The position numbers and the translations under genes are program-made. Under the pieces are notes generated by a model that searched no databases, was not told where the DNA came from, and was given only the letters and a program-made list of their open reading frames with translations. From assembly GCA_022573485.1 (NCBI GenBank), contig JACZTW010000064.1, positions 1-13,960 on the forward strand: a stretch of 13,960 nt of DNA. The letters are read 5' to 3'. Shown here in pieces: positions 13,564 to 13,960 of this stretch (positions are counted from its first letter, which is position 1; each line of letters starts with the position of its first letter). The stretch is from Planctomycetota bacterium (GTDB taxonomy: Bacteria; Planctomycetota; Phycisphaerae; UBA1845; CAIVHJ01).

Positions 13564-13960
13564 ATGGCTGTCCTTGTAGCAATCATTGTGGGCATTGGCT
13601 TGGGCCTGTTGTATTCGCGCAGAGGCTTGTTCCTGGCTGCCATTACATTGGTCTCCGCGTTCCTATCGATCATGACGGCGCTGGGCTTTGGCGCCACCGT
13701 GGTCCATACGGTCGGCGTGCAGTCGGAATACGCCTACGGAACCACCATGCTCGCGATTGCGACGTTCGTGTTCCTCGTAATCCGCGGGACTCTGGTTTTC
13801 ATCAATGAAGATGTCGATTTTCATCCTCTTGTGGAGCGTGTGGGCGGTGCATTGGTCGGGCTGGCGCTCGGGTTGCTCGTCGTGGGGTTCGGCTGCGTCT
13901 GCCTGCTGTGCATGCCGGTCCCTGACGTTCTGCCCAGTGCGAAACCGCACACCGAACAGG
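13564..13960 (+). CDS. Multi-pass membrane protein, CvpA-like, 3' end outside window
   Basis: An open frame runs from the ATG at 13564 to the end of the window without a stop (about 132 residues seen). It shows four hydrophobic stretches (about 1-16, 20-45, 57-76 and 89-117) separated by short polar parts. The SRRGLFLAA turn after the first helix and the LVERVGGALVGLALGLLVVG stretch near the end recall the CvpA (colicin V production) family of inner-membrane proteins, but the match is by pattern and not certain. An in-frame ATG at 13540 overlaps the ATPase stop (13553-13555); the 13564 start has GGAG (13549-13552) 11 bp upstream. Either way it is tightly coupled to the ATPase gene and probably in the same operon. 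Confidence 0.6.
   Translation, partial: MAVLVAIIVGIGLGLLYSRRGLFLAAITLVSAFLSIMTALGFGATVVHTVGVQSEYAYGTTMLAIATFVFLVIRGTLVFINEDVDFHPLVERVGGALVGLALGLLVVGFGCVCLLCMPVPDVLPSAKPHTEQ

Noticed and set aside
1..13960. Mobile element, prophage or defence island
   Set aside because: No transposase, integrase, terminal repeat, phage structural gene, restriction or toxin-antitoxin gene was seen; base composition and gene types look chromosomal throughout.

Overview
The window reads as a piece of a bacterial chromosome, most likely from the phylum Planctomycetota (perhaps a Phycisphaerae-type lineage). This is inferred from several things: a large exported DUF4159 protein with helical repeats, a DxDxDG-repeat lipoprotein, murD standing apart from any division cluster, and a mixture of genes with good GAGG-type ribosome sites and genes with none. 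It is moderately GC-rich, nearly every base is accounted for by plausible genes, and I see no transposase, integrase, phage gene, CRISPR array, rRNA or tRNA. Most of it is housekeeping with three less ordinary proteins.

Left part (1-4018): the 3' end of pyrF (pyrimidine synthesis) runs almost directly into murD (peptidoglycan synthesis). A secreted lipoprotein built of about 17 calcium-binding-type DxDxDG repeats follows. After it comes a second lipoprotein with an alpha/beta-hydrolase layout, which has its own candidate promoter. A short minus-strand operon (UPF0434/Trm112-like gene, then rpsR) converges on this block and ends at a clear intrinsic terminator.

Middle (4674-8325): a plus-strand metabolic block of an M24 aminopeptidase P/prolidase, accB and accC (biotin carrier and biotin carboxylase of acetyl-CoA carboxylase), and a glutamine amidotransferase of the TrpG/PabA type. 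The pepP-accB-accC order recalls the pepP-efp-accB-accC arrangement of many bacteria, but without efp.

Right part (8337-13960): a minus-strand B12-binding-fold protein follows. Its axial histidine and capping tryptophan positions are replaced, and its 323-bp upstream gap is rich in inverted repeats. Upstream of that is an exported DUF4159 protein with an alpha-toroid-like repeat half and what looks like two copies of the DUF4159 fold. Divergent from it is a GspE/PilB-family ATPase that starts with two predicted membrane helices instead of the usual soluble N-terminal domain, coupled to a CvpA-like membrane protein that runs off the window.

Several starts were moved from the longest open frame on the basis of ribosome sites: 3191, 4736, 5910 (TTG), 9080 and 12014 (GTG). 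The window holds no clearly new multi-gene system. The best candidates for a second look are the membrane-anchored secretion-type ATPase, the altered B12-fold protein with its structured leader, and the DUF4159 protein beside them.
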